Below are positions 39,917 through 48,928 of a stretch of 64,000 nucleotides of DNA, piece after piece. The position numbers were made by a program, and so were the translations under genes. The notes beneath the pieces are model-generated. The model did not search any database and was not told the origin of the DNA. It saw only the letters and a program-made list of their open reading frames with translations. Numbering within the stretch: the first letter of the stretch is position 1; every line of letters begins with the position of its first letter. This DNA comes from JANLYQ01 sp031365725 (GTDB lineage: Bacteria; Actinomycetota; Actinomycetes; JACCUZ01): contig JANLYQ010000065.1 of assembly GCA_031365725.1 (NCBI GenBank), positions 1-64,000 of the forward strand, written 5' to 3'.

Positions 39917-41317
39917 TCAGACATCCCGGACAGATCGTGCATGGGGGTCCGGCGCGCCGACCGCATCCCCGAAGTCGTCGTCGACCAGCACCACATCCCG
40001 CCCGGCGCGCTCCAGCCATGACGCGACGATGGCCGCCCGATAGCCCGAGGCACAGTGCACCCACACCTGACCCGGCGGCAGCTCAGCGACCCGAGCACCG
40101 ATCTCGTGCACCGGGACGTGCAGCGACCCGGGCAAGGAGCCGAGCTGTCGTTCGTCCGCGCGCCGAACGTCGAGAACCACTGTCGGACGCTCCGTCCTCG
40201 GGTGGATGACCTCGTGGAACCCCGCCACCGAATAGCTTCGCGTGCGTCCGGCCGGCGCCAGGCCGGCCAGGTCGGTGAGGTCGGCCAGGTCCCCCACCCA
40301 TGCGCCGGCCAGACCGTCGATGCCGATCCGGCCGAGCTCGAGGCACGCCTCGTCCACCTGGCCCATGGTCTCAGCCACCATGGTGATCGGCGCACCCCAG
40401 GGCAGCAACCAGCCGACGTACGTCGCAAGGTTCGGGGACAGTTCGACGTTCACGGTGCCGACGGCATGCAGACGCGCGAACTGTCTGCGGGGACGCAGGT
40501 CGACCACCCAGTCGCCCGCGTCGATCCGTGCGATCAGCTCGCCCCCGGTGATGGCGACGACGGGGCTCGGTACCCACGGCGGAGCACCTGCCGCGTTGAT
40601 TGCCGGCATGTGCTCGTAGTAGTCGGGAAACGGGGTGAGACCCGCGATGAACGTCTCCACGTAGACCTGCTCTGGCAACAGCACCGCCGGGTTCAGCCTC
40701 CGCTGTTGCCCGATTGTTGATGAGTTGCCCGTCGCCGTTGCCGCGCAAAAGCTGCCGAAACCATGCGTCGGATGAACCTCCACATCGGACGGGAGATCGC
40801 GGGCCAGCCGTCGCACGGAGGCATGCTGCGCACGCGTGAGTGCTTCGGTGGAACGAGGCCCCATGAGGTCGGTGCGTCCGGCCGAACCGTGCAGCATCGA
40901 ACCGCCGGTGAAAGCGGCAACGGCGTGGCCCTTGCGCTCGAGGACGTAGCTCGCGTGGTGCGGTGTGTGGCCAGGTGTGTGTACCGCGCGTAGCCGCAGG
41001 TCCCCCGACTCGATGACATCGCCGTCGGACACGGGCCGCCGTGCGAAGGCGACGACCGCCTCCTCGGGGAGGACGTACTCCGCGCCGGTCGCCCGGGACA
41101 GCGACAGACCGCCCGAGACGTAATCGTTGTGCAGATGTGTCTCGAGGACGTGAGTCAGCCGTACACCTCGGTCCGAGAGGAGCGTCGTGATGCGGCCGGT
41201 GTCGCGCTGGGGATCGATGACGACCGCAACCGCGCCGTCGCTCACCAGATAGCTGTGGTCGCCGAGCGACGCGGTCTCGATGACGTCGATGACCAGCGAG
41301 CCCCCGATATGCGGCAT
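39917..41317 (-). CDS. Metallo-beta-lactamase fold / double rhodanese protein (persulfide dioxygenase-like)
   Basis: 466 residues. Residues 10-230 are an MBL domain: ETHLHNDYVSGG (the Tyr in place of the last His is normal for this subfamily), VHTPGHTPHHASYV and THGFGSFC carry the metal-binding positions. Residues 260-460 contain two rhodanese domains; only the second has the catalytic Cys (HCASGYRAAIVASW), the first being inactive (DLRPRRQFARLHAVG). Related proteins oxidise glutathione or other low-molecular persulfides to sulfite. Because the CoM island nearby needs sulfite, a link is possible but speculative. Confidence 0.87.
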   Translation of the reverse strand: MPHIGGSLVIDVIETASLGDHSYLVSDGAVAVVIDPQRDTGRITTLLSDRGVRLTHVLETHLHNDYVSGGLSLSRATGAEYVLPEEAVVAFARRPVSDGDVIESGDLRLRAVHTPGHTPHHASYVLERKGHAVAAFTGGSMLHGSAGRTDLMGPRSTEALTRAQHASVRRLARDLPSDVEVHPTHGFGSFCAATATGNSSTIGQQRRLNPAVLLPEQVYVETFIAGLTPFPDYYEHMPAINAAGAPPWVPSPVVAITGGELIARIDAGDWVVDLRPRRQFARLHAVGTVNVELSPNLATYVGWLLPWGAPITMVAETMGQVDEACLELGRIGIDGLAGAWVGDLADLTDLAGLAPAGRTRSYSVAGFHEVIHPRTERPTVVLDVRRADERQLGSLPGSLHVPVHEIGARVAELPPGQVWVHCASGYRAAIVASWLERAGRDVVLVDDDFGDAVGAPDPHARSVRDV

Positions 41318-41327
41318 GACGTCGCCT

Positions 41328-42260
41328 TCACAGCCCGCGCGCAGCGAGATCGGCGAGCAGCCCCATGGTCCGCGCGCAGTCCTGGCCGGCGGCAGAGGGG
41401 AATACCACCGGCCACAACTCGGTCACACCGGTGCCGGCGAGGTCGCGCAGCGCAGCGGTCACGACGTCTTCGCTCCCGACGATGGCCAGCTCACCGGGCG
41501 CGGAGACACCCTCGCGGTCGAACACCTGCTGGTAGTTGGTCAGGCCGGCGTACCGAGCAAAGACGGTTCCGGCCCTCTCACGTGCTGCTCCGGCGTCATC
41601 GCACACCGAGATCGGCAGGGCTGCCACGACCCGCGGCGCCGGTCGGCCGGCAGCCTCCGCCGCAGCCCGTGCCCAGGGGACGATCTGCTCCCCCAGGGTG
41701 CGCGGTCCTGCGAGCCAGGTGACCACTCCGGCTGCCAGCTCGGCTGCCGCCCGCACCATCTGTGGGGACAGCGCCCCGACGATGACGTCGACCGGGGAGG
41801 TGCCGGGCACGGTGACCTCGGCCTCCACTCTGAACGTCTCGCCGTGAAAGCTCACCCGCCCGTGCTCGAGCAGAGGGACCAGGACGGCGAGGTACTCACG
41901 GAGGTAGGCCGCAGGTCCCTGGTACGACAACCCGAACATGCCCTCGATCACCGGGCGGTGCGACACCCCCACACCCAGCGTCAGCCGACCACCGACCAGG
42001 GCTTGCACGGTCGCGGCCTGCTGCGCGAGCGCGACGGGGTGCCGCGGCTGCACCGGCACCACCCCCACGCCGAGGTCGAGCACCGTGGTGCGAAGTCCCG
42101 CGGGGACAAGGGCGCTGAGTGCGTCGATGCCACGAGAGAAGTGCACGCACCAAGCGGCGGGAAAACCTTGGCTCTCGGCGTGCACGGCCTGATCGGCGAG
42201 GGTGTCCGGTGTCGCCGGCTGACCCAGCGCCTCAGTCCCGATCCCGACACCGATGCGCAT
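41328..42260 (-). CDS. LLM-class (F420-type) oxidoreductase
   Basis: 310 residues. Bacterial luciferase-like TIM barrel: RIGVGIGTEALGQPATPD at the N-terminus, LGVGVVPVQPRHPVALAQQA and VGGRLTLGVGVSHRPVIEG in the middle. The last phrases are those of F420-dependent members such as the mycobacterial TIGR03564-like group, so F420H2 is the likely cofactor. The substrate is unknown. It is divergent from the E1 alpha gene with 159 bp between the starts and may be the island's boundary. Confidence 0.85.
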   Translation of the reverse strand: MRIGVGIGTEALGQPATPDTLADQAVHAESQGFPAAWCVHFSRGIDALSALVPAGLRTTVLDLGVGVVPVQPRHPVALAQQAATVQALVGGRLTLGVGVSHRPVIEGMFGLSYQGPAAYLREYLAVLVPLLEHGRVSFHGETFRVEAEVTVPGTSPVDVIVGALSPQMVRAAAELAAGVVTWLAGPRTLGEQIVPWARAAAEAAGRPAPRVVAALPISVCDDAGAARERAGTVFARYAGLTNYQQVFDREGVSAPGELAIVGSEDVVTAALRDLAGTGVTELWPVVFPSAAGQDCARTMGLLADLAARGL

Positions 42261-42419
42261 GCCCGGACGTTACGGACATGGGCTGGTCGTCTCGATGCCC
42301 TGAGCGGGCAAAGGGGCGACCGCCGTTGGTACGTCGAGGACGAGGGTGCCGCGGCGCCGGTCCGCTTCACTCAGCGGAGGCAGTCAGCTCGCCGACGGAC
42401 CGACGGACGGCAGGTGGAG

Positions 42420-43424
42420 ATGTCACAGAGTCAGGACACGCTGGCCACGGACATCGCGACGGACCTGCAGCTGTTCGAGCAGATGCAGTTCCTCAGGTTG
42501 TTCGCCGACAAGGTGGACACCCTGTACCGCCAAGGCGTGACGCGCGGGCCGGCCCACCTCGGGCAGGGCCAGGAGGCCATCGCCGTAGGCGCTGCCTCGG
42601 TGCTGCGGCGCGACGACTGGTCGATCGCCACGTATCGAGGGCACGCACACGCCTTGTCGCGCGGTGCGCCCGCGGCTGCCGTGCTCAAGGAGCTGCTCGG
42701 CAGAGTCGGCGGCATCTGCGCTGGCAAAGGCGGCTCGATGCACATCACGAGCGTGGAGCACGGATATGTCGGCTCTTACGCCATCGTAGGTGCGCACCTC
42801 CCGGTGGCCTGCGGCCTCGCGTGGGCGAGTCGTATCCAGCGCAGCGAGCGCGTCACCCTGTGCTTCTTCGGTGACGGTGCCGTCAACATCGGCGCCTTCC
42901 ACGAGGCGCTCAACCTGGCGGCGGTGTGGGCGCTGCCCGTCGTGTTCATCTGCGAGAACAACGGCTACATGGAGTACACCCCGATCGCCGACGTCATCCC
43001 CGTACGGCGCCCGGCAGCCGACCGCGCACCGGCCTACGGACTGGAGCCGATCGCGATCGACGGCAACGACGTGACCGCGGTGCGCGCGGCGGTCGGGACA
43101 GCCGTCGACCGGGCTCGCGCCGGGGCAGGGCCGAGCCTGGTCGAAGCCGTGACCTACCGCTTCGGCGGGCACTCCTGCGCCGATCCCGGTGACTACCGGT
43201 CGCCCTCGGAGGTCACGGCCGCCAAGGCCCGCGACCCCCTGCTGCTGACCAGAACGGCCCTGGTGTCAGCCGGGGTGTCCGACAGTGAGCTGGACGCCGT
43301 GCGGGCGCGACTCGAGGCCGACGTACAGGCGCTGGCCACCGAGGCGCTCGCCGCTCCCGTCCACGACCCGGTGACCGCCTGGTCGGACATGTGGAGCGAC
43401 GGGAGTGCGTCATGGCGAAACTGA
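42420..43424 (+). CDS. TPP-dependent 2-oxoacid/acetoin dehydrogenase E1, alpha subunit
   Basis: 334 residues from ATG 42420 (upstream AGGTGGAG). The TPP motif runs FFGDGAVNIGAFHEAL to VVFICENNGY (GDG-x-ENN). HLGQGQEAIAVGAASVL, ATYRGHAHALSRG and GGSMHITSVEHGYVG are typical of pyruvate/acetoin dehydrogenase E1 alpha. With the next gene it forms the E1 heterotetramer that decarboxylates a 2-oxo acid or cleaves acetoin-like diketones. No lipoyl E2 or E3 gene follows; instead a MetE-like gene does, so either it borrows E2/E3 from elsewhere or it works with another acceptor. The gene overlaps the beta gene by 13 bases. Confidence 0.9.
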   Translation: MSQSQDTLATDIATDLQLFEQMQFLRLFADKVDTLYRQGVTRGPAHLGQGQEAIAVGAASVLRRDDWSIATYRGHAHALSRGAPAAAVLKELLGRVGGICAGKGGSMHITSVEHGYVGSYAIVGAHLPVACGLAWASRIQRSERVTLCFFGDGAVNIGAFHEALNLAAVWALPVVFICENNGYMEYTPIADVIPVRRPAADRAPAYGLEPIAIDGNDVTAVRAAVGTAVDRARAGAGPSLVEAVTYRFGGHSCADPGDYRSPSEVTAAKARDPLLLTRTALVSAGVSDSELDAVRARLEADVQALATEALAAPVHDPVTAWSDMWSDGSASWRN

Positions 43425-44419
43425 CCTATCGCGATGCAGTGTCAGCCGCCTTGGCACAGGAGATGGCCCGCGACGAACGGGTGGTGCTGATCGGGGAGGA
43501 CATCCGTTCCGGCGGGGTCTTCAAGACGACCAGGACCCTGTTCGACACCTTCGGTCCGGACCGCGTGTGGGACACGCCGATCTCGGAGGAGGCCATCATC
43601 GGCGCGGCCATGGGTGCTGCGATGGCCGGGCTCCGGCCGGTCGCCGAGATCATGTTCGCCGACTTCTATGCGACCTGCTGGGACCTGGTGGCCAACGAGG
43701 TCGCCAAGGCGCGCTACATGACCGGTGGGCAGATCAGCCTGCCCCTGGTGATCCGGGGGGCCAACGGGGGCGGCCTCGGCTTCGGCGCCCAGCACAGCCA
43801 GTCGCTGGAGAACTGGGCGATGTGCGTCCCGGGACTGAAGATCGTTGCTCCGTCTTGCGCCGCGGACATGGCCGGGTTGCTCGCCGCGGCAATCCGGGAC
43901 GACGACCCCGTCCTCGTCTTCGAGCACAAGGCCCTGCTGGGCACCTCCGAGGAGCTCGGGGAGGTCGAGCACCTGGTCCCGATGGGATCCGCCCGCACCG
44001 TCCGGGTCGGGCGTGACGTGACGCTTGTAGCCCTCGCGGTCACGGTCGGGATGTGCGTGCAAGCGGCCGACGAGCTCGCTGCCGCCGGCATCGACGTCGA
44101 GGTCCTTGACCTCCGCACCCTCGTCCCGCTCGACGCGCGTGCCCTCCTGGAATCCGTCCGTCGGACCGGACGCGCGGTCATCGTGGAGGAGAACCCGGGC
44201 CAGCTCGGCTGGGGGGCGGGCATCGCGGCCATCATCGCGGAGGAGGCGTTCGACGACCTCGTCGCGCCTCTCGTGCGGGTCTCGGGAGGCAACATCCCAC
44301 TGCCCGTCGCGCGCGAGCTCGAGCAGGAGGCCCGCCCGTCCCCGCAGCGGGTGGTCGCGGCTGTCCAGGACGTCATGGCTGCCCGAGGACGGCGACCAGT
44401 GGCCCCGTCACTGTCTTGA
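43412..44419 (+). CDS. TPP-dependent 2-oxoacid/acetoin dehydrogenase E1, beta subunit
   Basis: 335 residues from ATG 43412 (upstream GGGAGTG). Typical E1 beta phrases are LTYRDAVSAALAQEMARDER, VVLIGEDIRSGGVFKTT, DTPISEEAIIGAAMGAAMAG, GLGFGAQHSQSLENW and LEVLDLRTLVPLD-like VEVLDLRTLVPLDARAL. The C-terminal transketolase-like domain is complete. It supplies half of the active site with the alpha subunit. The product is an acyl or hydroxyalkyl-TPP unit that would normally go to lipoyl-E2. Confidence 0.9.
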   Translation: MAKLTYRDAVSAALAQEMARDERVVLIGEDIRSGGVFKTTRTLFDTFGPDRVWDTPISEEAIIGAAMGAAMAGLRPVAEIMFADFYATCWDLVANEVAKARYMTGGQISLPLVIRGANGGGLGFGAQHSQSLENWAMCVPGLKIVAPSCAADMAGLLAAAIRDDDPVLVFEHKALLGTSEELGEVEHLVPMGSARTVRVGRDVTLVALAVTVGMCVQAADELAAAGIDVEVLDLRTLVPLDARALLESVRRTGRAVIVEENPGQLGWGAGIAAIIAEEAFDDLVAPLVRVSGGNIPLPVARELEQEARPSPQRVVAAVQDVMAARGRRPVAPSLS

Positions 44420-44479
44420 TCCCCCGATGCCACGGCTCGGACCAGCTGGGCCGGCAGTTCCCTCTGAAAGGAACCAGCG

Positions 44480-45520
44480 ATGCAGATCCGAGACCAGGAA
44501 GTCCTGCTGCCGCTCTCCGCAGTGTCGGCGTTTCCTCGACCCCACTGGCTGCAGGGACGCGTCCTCGGCACCCTCAACGAGCCGGTGTACCGCAGTCACA
44601 ACCTGCGGGTGACCTTCGAGGACGCCACCAAGCTCTGCGCCCACGAGCAGGAGAAGGCCGGGCTGGACATCCTCTGTGACGGCGCGCAGTACTACGAGTG
44701 GGAGGTGCCCGGCTTCCAGCTGGAGCCCATCTTCCACTTCATCCCGGAGAACCTCGGTGGCTTCGTGCCCTACGGGCCGCCCGGCGACGGCGCCAAGTAC
44801 AAGCCGTTCTACAAGGCATCCGTGATGGGGGAGATCACCTGGAAGCGCCCCATCTTCGAGAGCGTCGTGACCGCGATGCAGCTGGCCACCGACAAGCCGT
44901 TCAAGGTGGCCTTCCTCGGGCCGGCCCAGCAGAGCGTCATCGTCGACGACCAGCACTACGGCGACCCGGTGGCGCTGGCTCAGGGCATCGCCAAGGCGAT
45001 GAACAAGGAGCTGCTCTACCTGCAGAGCATCGGCCTGGAGGCGGTGCAGCTCATCGACGTCCTGCCGCCCTACACCCAGGACAGGTGGCAGCTCGACGTC
45101 CAGGAGACGATGTTCGAGGGCGTCACCATGACCAAGATCTGGCACATCTGCTACGGCAGCGTGGACGGCCAGCGAGACGTGTTCGAGGACAAGGCCGAGG
45201 TGATGATGCCGCTGTTCCACGAGGCCCCGGTCGACGCCATCCATCTGGAGTTCACCAACCGCGGCTTCAGCGAGCTCGATGCCTTCCGCGACTTCCCGAA
45301 GGACAAAGTGCTGGGGGTCGGGGTCGTCGACGCCAAGGACACCCACGTCGAACCGGCCGAGCAGATCGCCGAACGCATCAAGGACGCGCTCGAGATCGTC
45401 CCGGCCGACCGGCTTCTGGTCTCACCGGACTGCGGGCTCGGCTACTTCAGCCGAACCACGGCCTACGCCAAGCTCAAGGCTCTCGGCGAGGCACGGGACA
45501 TGGTGCGAGCAACACTCTGA
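44480..45520 (+). CDS. MetE-like zinc methyl/alkyl-transferase, paralogue 1
   Basis: 346 residues from ATG 44480 with GAAAGGAA upstream. It has the C-terminal catalytic fold of cobalamin-independent methionine synthase, without the N-terminal domain. Zinc ligands are visible: His and Cys in IWHICYGSVDG, Glu in AIHLEFTNRG and Cys in VSPDCGLGYF. Enzymes of this fold bind a thiol on zinc and alkylate it; one branch is epoxyalkane:CoM transferase. I cannot say whether this is a methionine synthase-like, a thiol-alkylating or an epoxide-opening enzyme, but the CoM genes nearby make CoM a likely thiol. Not a full MetE: about 400 residues are missing. Probably in the same transcript as E1 alpha/beta. 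Confidence 0.75.
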   Translation: MQIRDQEVLLPLSAVSAFPRPHWLQGRVLGTLNEPVYRSHNLRVTFEDATKLCAHEQEKAGLDILCDGAQYYEWEVPGFQLEPIFHFIPENLGGFVPYGPPGDGAKYKPFYKASVMGEITWKRPIFESVVTAMQLATDKPFKVAFLGPAQQSVIVDDQHYGDPVALAQGIAKAMNKELLYLQSIGLEAVQLIDVLPPYTQDRWQLDVQETMFEGVTMTKIWHICYGSVDGQRDVFEDKAEVMMPLFHEAPVDAIHLEFTNRGFSELDAFRDFPKDKVLGVGVVDAKDTHVEPAEQIAERIKDALEIVPADRLLVSPDCGLGYFSRTTAYAKLKALGEARDMVRATL

Positions 45521-45537
45521 CACCCGAAGGACGGATC

Positions 45538-45566
45538 GGGCCGGCACACCCATGGGGTGCCGGCCC
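45538..45566. terminator. Bidirectional intrinsic-type terminator hairpin
   Basis: A GC-rich inverted repeat, GGGCCGGCAC (45538-45547) and GTGCCGGCCC (45557-45566), forms a 10-bp perfect stem with a nine-base loop that can add a CCC/GGG pair. It lies between two converging genes (45520 and 45599), so it can stop transcription from both sides. No U tract is visible, as is common in actinomycetes. Confidence 0.7.
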
Positions 45567-45598
45567 GACCTGCGTGGTGATGGATGCCTCTTCTGTGG

Positions 45599-46708
45599 CT
45601 ACTTCGCGGCCGCCAGCTCGTCTCGCACGATCTGGGCGCCGTCGGCCAGCGCGCGCAGCTTTCCTGCCGCGATCATCCGCGGCAGGTTGATCAGACCGCA
45701 GTCGGTCGACAGGCCCAGCCGCTCGACCGGCACGTACTGCAGCACTGTGCGGATCCGGTCCGCCACCTCCTCCGAGGTCTCGGTGATGGTGCTCTTGACG
45801 TCGACGATCCCCGCGACGAAGTCCTTGGACCAACCGTTGTCCTTGAGCGGCTGAAGGTCGTCGGCGCCGATCCGGCCCACCTCGTAGTTGAGCGCGTGGA
45901 TGTTGGCGTCGTTCACCTGGGGGAAGATCGCCAGCGCCCGCTCCGGGGCCGCCGCCGTGGAGGGCCGGTGGTCGAGCACCCAGGCGCCGTACTCGCGCTT
46001 CTCGTCGTCAGGGAAGTAGCCAGGGGTGCCGGAGTAGTTGCCCCAGCAGGTGTGCACCCAGAACTGACAGTCGACGCCTTCCACCGCGGTGTTCAACGCC
46101 TCGATCTCCCAGTCGCCCATGCCGTAGGGCCAGACGAACTCGTCGAGCTGGATGATGTCGCACCCGTTGTCGGCGAGCTCCTTGAAGTCCTCGTTGAACG
46201 CCTTGGCGATGGCGAGGGCCAGCTCCTTGGTCTCCTTGTAGTACTCGTTGGTGGTGGCAGCGGCCAGCACCTGGATGCCGGTGTAGGAGATCTTCACCGG
46301 CTTCTTGGTGGCCTTTCGGGTCGCCCGCAGCGTGCTCAGGTGCAGCGGGTGCTCGCGGCGCACCTCACCGACGCAGGTCGGAGAGAACAGCGTGGAGTAG
46401 ATAGGCAGCCCGATGGGTGGCCCGGACATCTTGTAGCCGCCGAGACGCTGGTAGTAGTGGTAGATGATCTGGCCGTACGGCGAGTCGCCGCCGTAGACCC
46501 GACCGTCACTGATGATGTCGATCCCGGCGGTCTCCTGGTCGCGCACGATCGCGCCGACCGCGTCCTCGAAGGCCTCACGGCTGATCGAGTCGTAGACGAA
46601 CTCGCCTTCGGGGTAGACGGCGAACGCGTGTCCGTCGTACCACCGAGGGTTCGGGTAGTTCCCCACCATCGTCGTAGGAAGGACGACGTCCTGAGCTCCG
46701 ATGAGCAT
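45599..46708 (-). CDS. MetE-like zinc methyl/alkyl-transferase, paralogue 2
   Basis: 369 residues from ATG 46708, with GAGAGG eight bases upstream. Same fold as paralogue 1 but clearly divergent; both open with a proline-rich P-x-P-x-W phrase (here VGNYPNPRWYDGH). Zinc ligands: His and Cys in WVHTCWGNYSG, Glu in ALNYEVGR, Cys in LSTDCGLINLPR. Last gene of the catabolic operon, 96 bp after the acyl-CoA synthetase. This placement beside hydroxyalkyl-CoM dehydrogenases makes it the better candidate of the two for the CoM:epoxyalkane transferase step, though its sequence does not prove that. Confidence 0.77.
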   Translation of the reverse strand: MLIGAQDVVLPTTMVGNYPNPRWYDGHAFAVYPEGEFVYDSISREAFEDAVGAIVRDQETAGIDIISDGRVYGGDSPYGQIIYHYYQRLGGYKMSGPPIGLPIYSTLFSPTCVGEVRREHPLHLSTLRATRKATKKPVKISYTGIQVLAAATTNEYYKETKELALAIAKAFNEDFKELADNGCDIIQLDEFVWPYGMGDWEIEALNTAVEGVDCQFWVHTCWGNYSGTPGYFPDDEKREYGAWVLDHRPSTAAAPERALAIFPQVNDANIHALNYEVGRIGADDLQPLKDNGWSKDFVAGIVDVKSTITETSEEVADRIRTVLQYVPVERLGLSTDCGLINLPRMIAAGKLRALADGAQIVRDELAAAK

Positions 46709-46804
46709 GTGGCGGCCTCTCGTCGTGAGGCAGACGCCTGTGGCCGCCTCCGGGTGCTTGGACGCTATGACCGTCGGGCGTCGCGGTTCTCCGTCGCGCC
46801 GTGG

Positions 46805-48928
46805 CTAAACCAGTGACAGTTCCTCGTCCTGGGCGGGCGAAGTCTCGGTCCTGACCCGCCAGTCGACCGCAACTGCGGCGGTGAAGGAGACCAGCACGGG
46901 GTTGAGATCGAGCTCGAGGATCTCGGGCACCGAGGCGATCAGGTCCCCCACCGCACACAGCACCCGGACCAGTGCAGCCACATCGACGGGGGTCGACCCT
47001 CGGGACCCGGTCAGCAAGGGAGCCCCGCGCAGCCCCAGCACCAGGTCCCGAGCAGCGTCGTCAGACAGGGGCGCAAGGCCGAACGCCACGTCGTCGAGGA
47101 GCTCGACGTGCACCCCGCCGAGCCCCACCATCACCATCGGCCCGAGCTCGGGGTCGCGCACCGCTCCGACCGCGACCGGCACCCCGGCCAGCTCCGGCTG
47201 CACGAGGATCTGGGCACCCGGGGCCAACGCCAGGAGCTGGCTCGCCGCGGCCCGTACCTCCTTCTCTCGGAAGAGACCGGTCCGGACACCGTCCACGTCG
47301 GTCTTGTGCACCACGTCGGGGTGCAGAACCTTGACCACGGCGGTGCCGCCAGTGGTCGCCGTCGCCAACATCGCCGCGACAGCCGCGACCGCCTCGTCAG
47401 CGGATCGGGCGACCTCGGTCTGCACCACGGGGATGCCGCTGCGACGGAGCAGCGCCTCGGCCTCGCCCGCCGGGAGAAGTCCCCGGGTGAGGGTCCGGGG
47501 CCCCGACGGTCGTCGCGGCACCTCCGGTCGGGCCCGGGTCGCGACTCGGGCGGCCCCGTAGCGGACGGCGTGGCCCACCGCTCGCGCGGTGCGTTCGGGC
47601 CAGTCGAAGCAGGGCACGCCTGCTGCCGCAAGCGGCCCGGCGTGCTCGCGCTCGGCTCGTGAGGTGACCCAGCAGACGTAGACGCCGACCTCGACAGAGT
47701 CGACCCGCAGCCGGCGGACGGCGTCGGCGACGGCCTGCACGACCGCGGGATCGGTGGCGGCGCGCTGCAGCAGCACGGGCACGACGACATCGACCTCCCC
47801 CGAACGGGCGAGCAGGTCGAGCACCCGCGGGTACAGCTCGGCGTAGCGGCTCCAGACCGTCGTGAGGTCGACCGGGTTGTCCACACCGGCGTGGGCGGGC
47901 AGGAACGTGCGCAGCTGGCTGCAAAGCGCCGGCGACAAGGCAGGGACCTGCAGCCCTTCGTCGCCCAGCAGGTCGGCAAGCTCGACCCCGGTTCCGCCCG
48001 AGTTGGTGACCACGGCCACCCGGGACCCGGCCAGCAGGGGCTGCCCGTCCAGCGCCCTGGCCGCGTCCAGCATCTCCAGCCCGGAGCGGGCCGAGAGGAT
48101 GCCCGCCGAAGCGAAAGCGGCCCGCCAGAGCCGGTCGTCACTCGCCAACGCACCAGTGTGCGAGACCGCAGCGCGGGCCCCGGCGGCGGACCGGCCGGTG
48201 CGCGTCACGATGATCGGCTTGTCGGGAGTGACCGCGGCTGCCACGTCGATGAAGCCCCGACCGTCAGGGATGGACTCGCAGAAGAAGCACAGGGTGCGGC
48301 TGGCCGGATCCTGACCGAGGTGACGGAGCAGCTCGGCATCGCTGATGTCGGCCTTGTTGCCGACCGAGAGCACCTTGGCGAAGCGAGTCCCCTCGTCCCG
48401 ACCGACCGACTCCACCGCCATGCCGTAGGCGCCCGACTGGGTGACCAGCGTGATGCCGCCACCTCCGGGCGGCAGCCGCCGCGCCATGGATGCGTTCATG
48501 GGCAGATCGCAGTTCTGCACACCCAAGGAGTTGGGGCCGACCAGCCGCACCCCGCCGGCTCGGGCGGCCGCCACGGCTTCGTCCTGCAGGAGACGTCCGG
48601 CGGGGCCGGTCTCGGTGAATCCTCCGGTGACGACAACCGCGACGGGGACACCCGCTGCGCCCGCGTCGCGGATTACCCCGGGCACTGCTGCGGCAGGGAC
48701 ACACACCACGGCCAGGTCGATCGGTGCAGGGACCGCACGCAACGAGGAGAAGGCCCGGACGCCAGACACGGTCGCGGCCGACGTGGTCACCGGGACGACC
48801 TCCCCCGGGAAGCTCTGCAGGTTGTGCCAGAACAATGTCCCGGCGCAGCCCGGCTTATCCGAGGCTCCGACCAGCGCGATCCGGTGTGGGGCGAAGAGCG
48901 CCGACAGGGCGTCGGTCAGCACGGGCAC
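46805..48928 (-). CDS. ADP-forming acyl-CoA synthetase (acetate--CoA ligase type)
   Basis: 707 residues from the GTG at 48928. Fused alpha and beta parts: CoA-binding domain (HRIALVGASDKPGC), succinyl-CoA-synthetase-like flavodoxin domains with the phosphohistidine in ARAAVSHTGALASDD, and a C-terminal ATP-grasp domain (AVVKVLHPDVVHKTDVDGV; IASVPEILELDLNPVLV). It interconverts acyl-CoA + ADP + Pi with acid + ATP. In this operon it could recover ATP from, or activate, the acid released by the CoM pathway. It overlaps the CoA-transferase beta gene by 13 bases. Confidence 0.88.
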   Translation of the reverse strand: MPVLTDALSALFAPHRIALVGASDKPGCAGTLFWHNLQSFPGEVVPVTTSAATVSGVRAFSSLRAVPAPIDLAVVCVPAAAVPGVIRDAGAAGVPVAVVVTGGFTETGPAGRLLQDEAVAAARAGGVRLVGPNSLGVQNCDLPMNASMARRLPPGGGGITLVTQSGAYGMAVESVGRDEGTRFAKVLSVGNKADISDAELLRHLGQDPASRTLCFFCESIPDGRGFIDVAAAVTPDKPIIVTRTGRSAAGARAAVSHTGALASDDRLWRAAFASAGILSARSGLEMLDAARALDGQPLLAGSRVAVVTNSGGTGVELADLLGDEGLQVPALSPALCSQLRTFLPAHAGVDNPVDLTTVWSRYAELYPRVLDLLARSGEVDVVVPVLLQRAATDPAVVQAVADAVRRLRVDSVEVGVYVCWVTSRAEREHAGPLAAAGVPCFDWPERTARAVGHAVRYGAARVATRARPEVPRRPSGPRTLTRGLLPAGEAEALLRRSGIPVVQTEVARSADEAVAAVAAMLATATTGGTAVVKVLHPDVVHKTDVDGVRTGLFREKEVRAAASQLLALAPGAQILVQPELAGVPVAVGAVRDPELGPMVMVGLGGVHVELLDDVAFGLAPLSDDAARDLVLGLRGAPLLTGSRGSTPVDVAALVRVLCAVGDLIASVPEILELDLNPVLVSFTAAVAVDWRVRTETSPAQDEELSLV

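Noticed and set aside
44480..45520. Cobalamin-independent methionine synthase
   Set aside because: Only the catalytic half is present and no methionine gene or riboswitch is near; kept as MetE-like.
46709..46804. Possible SAM or cobalamin riboswitch upstream of MetE-like paralogue 2
   Set aside because: The gap is 96 bp and shows none of the conserved riboswitch boxes.
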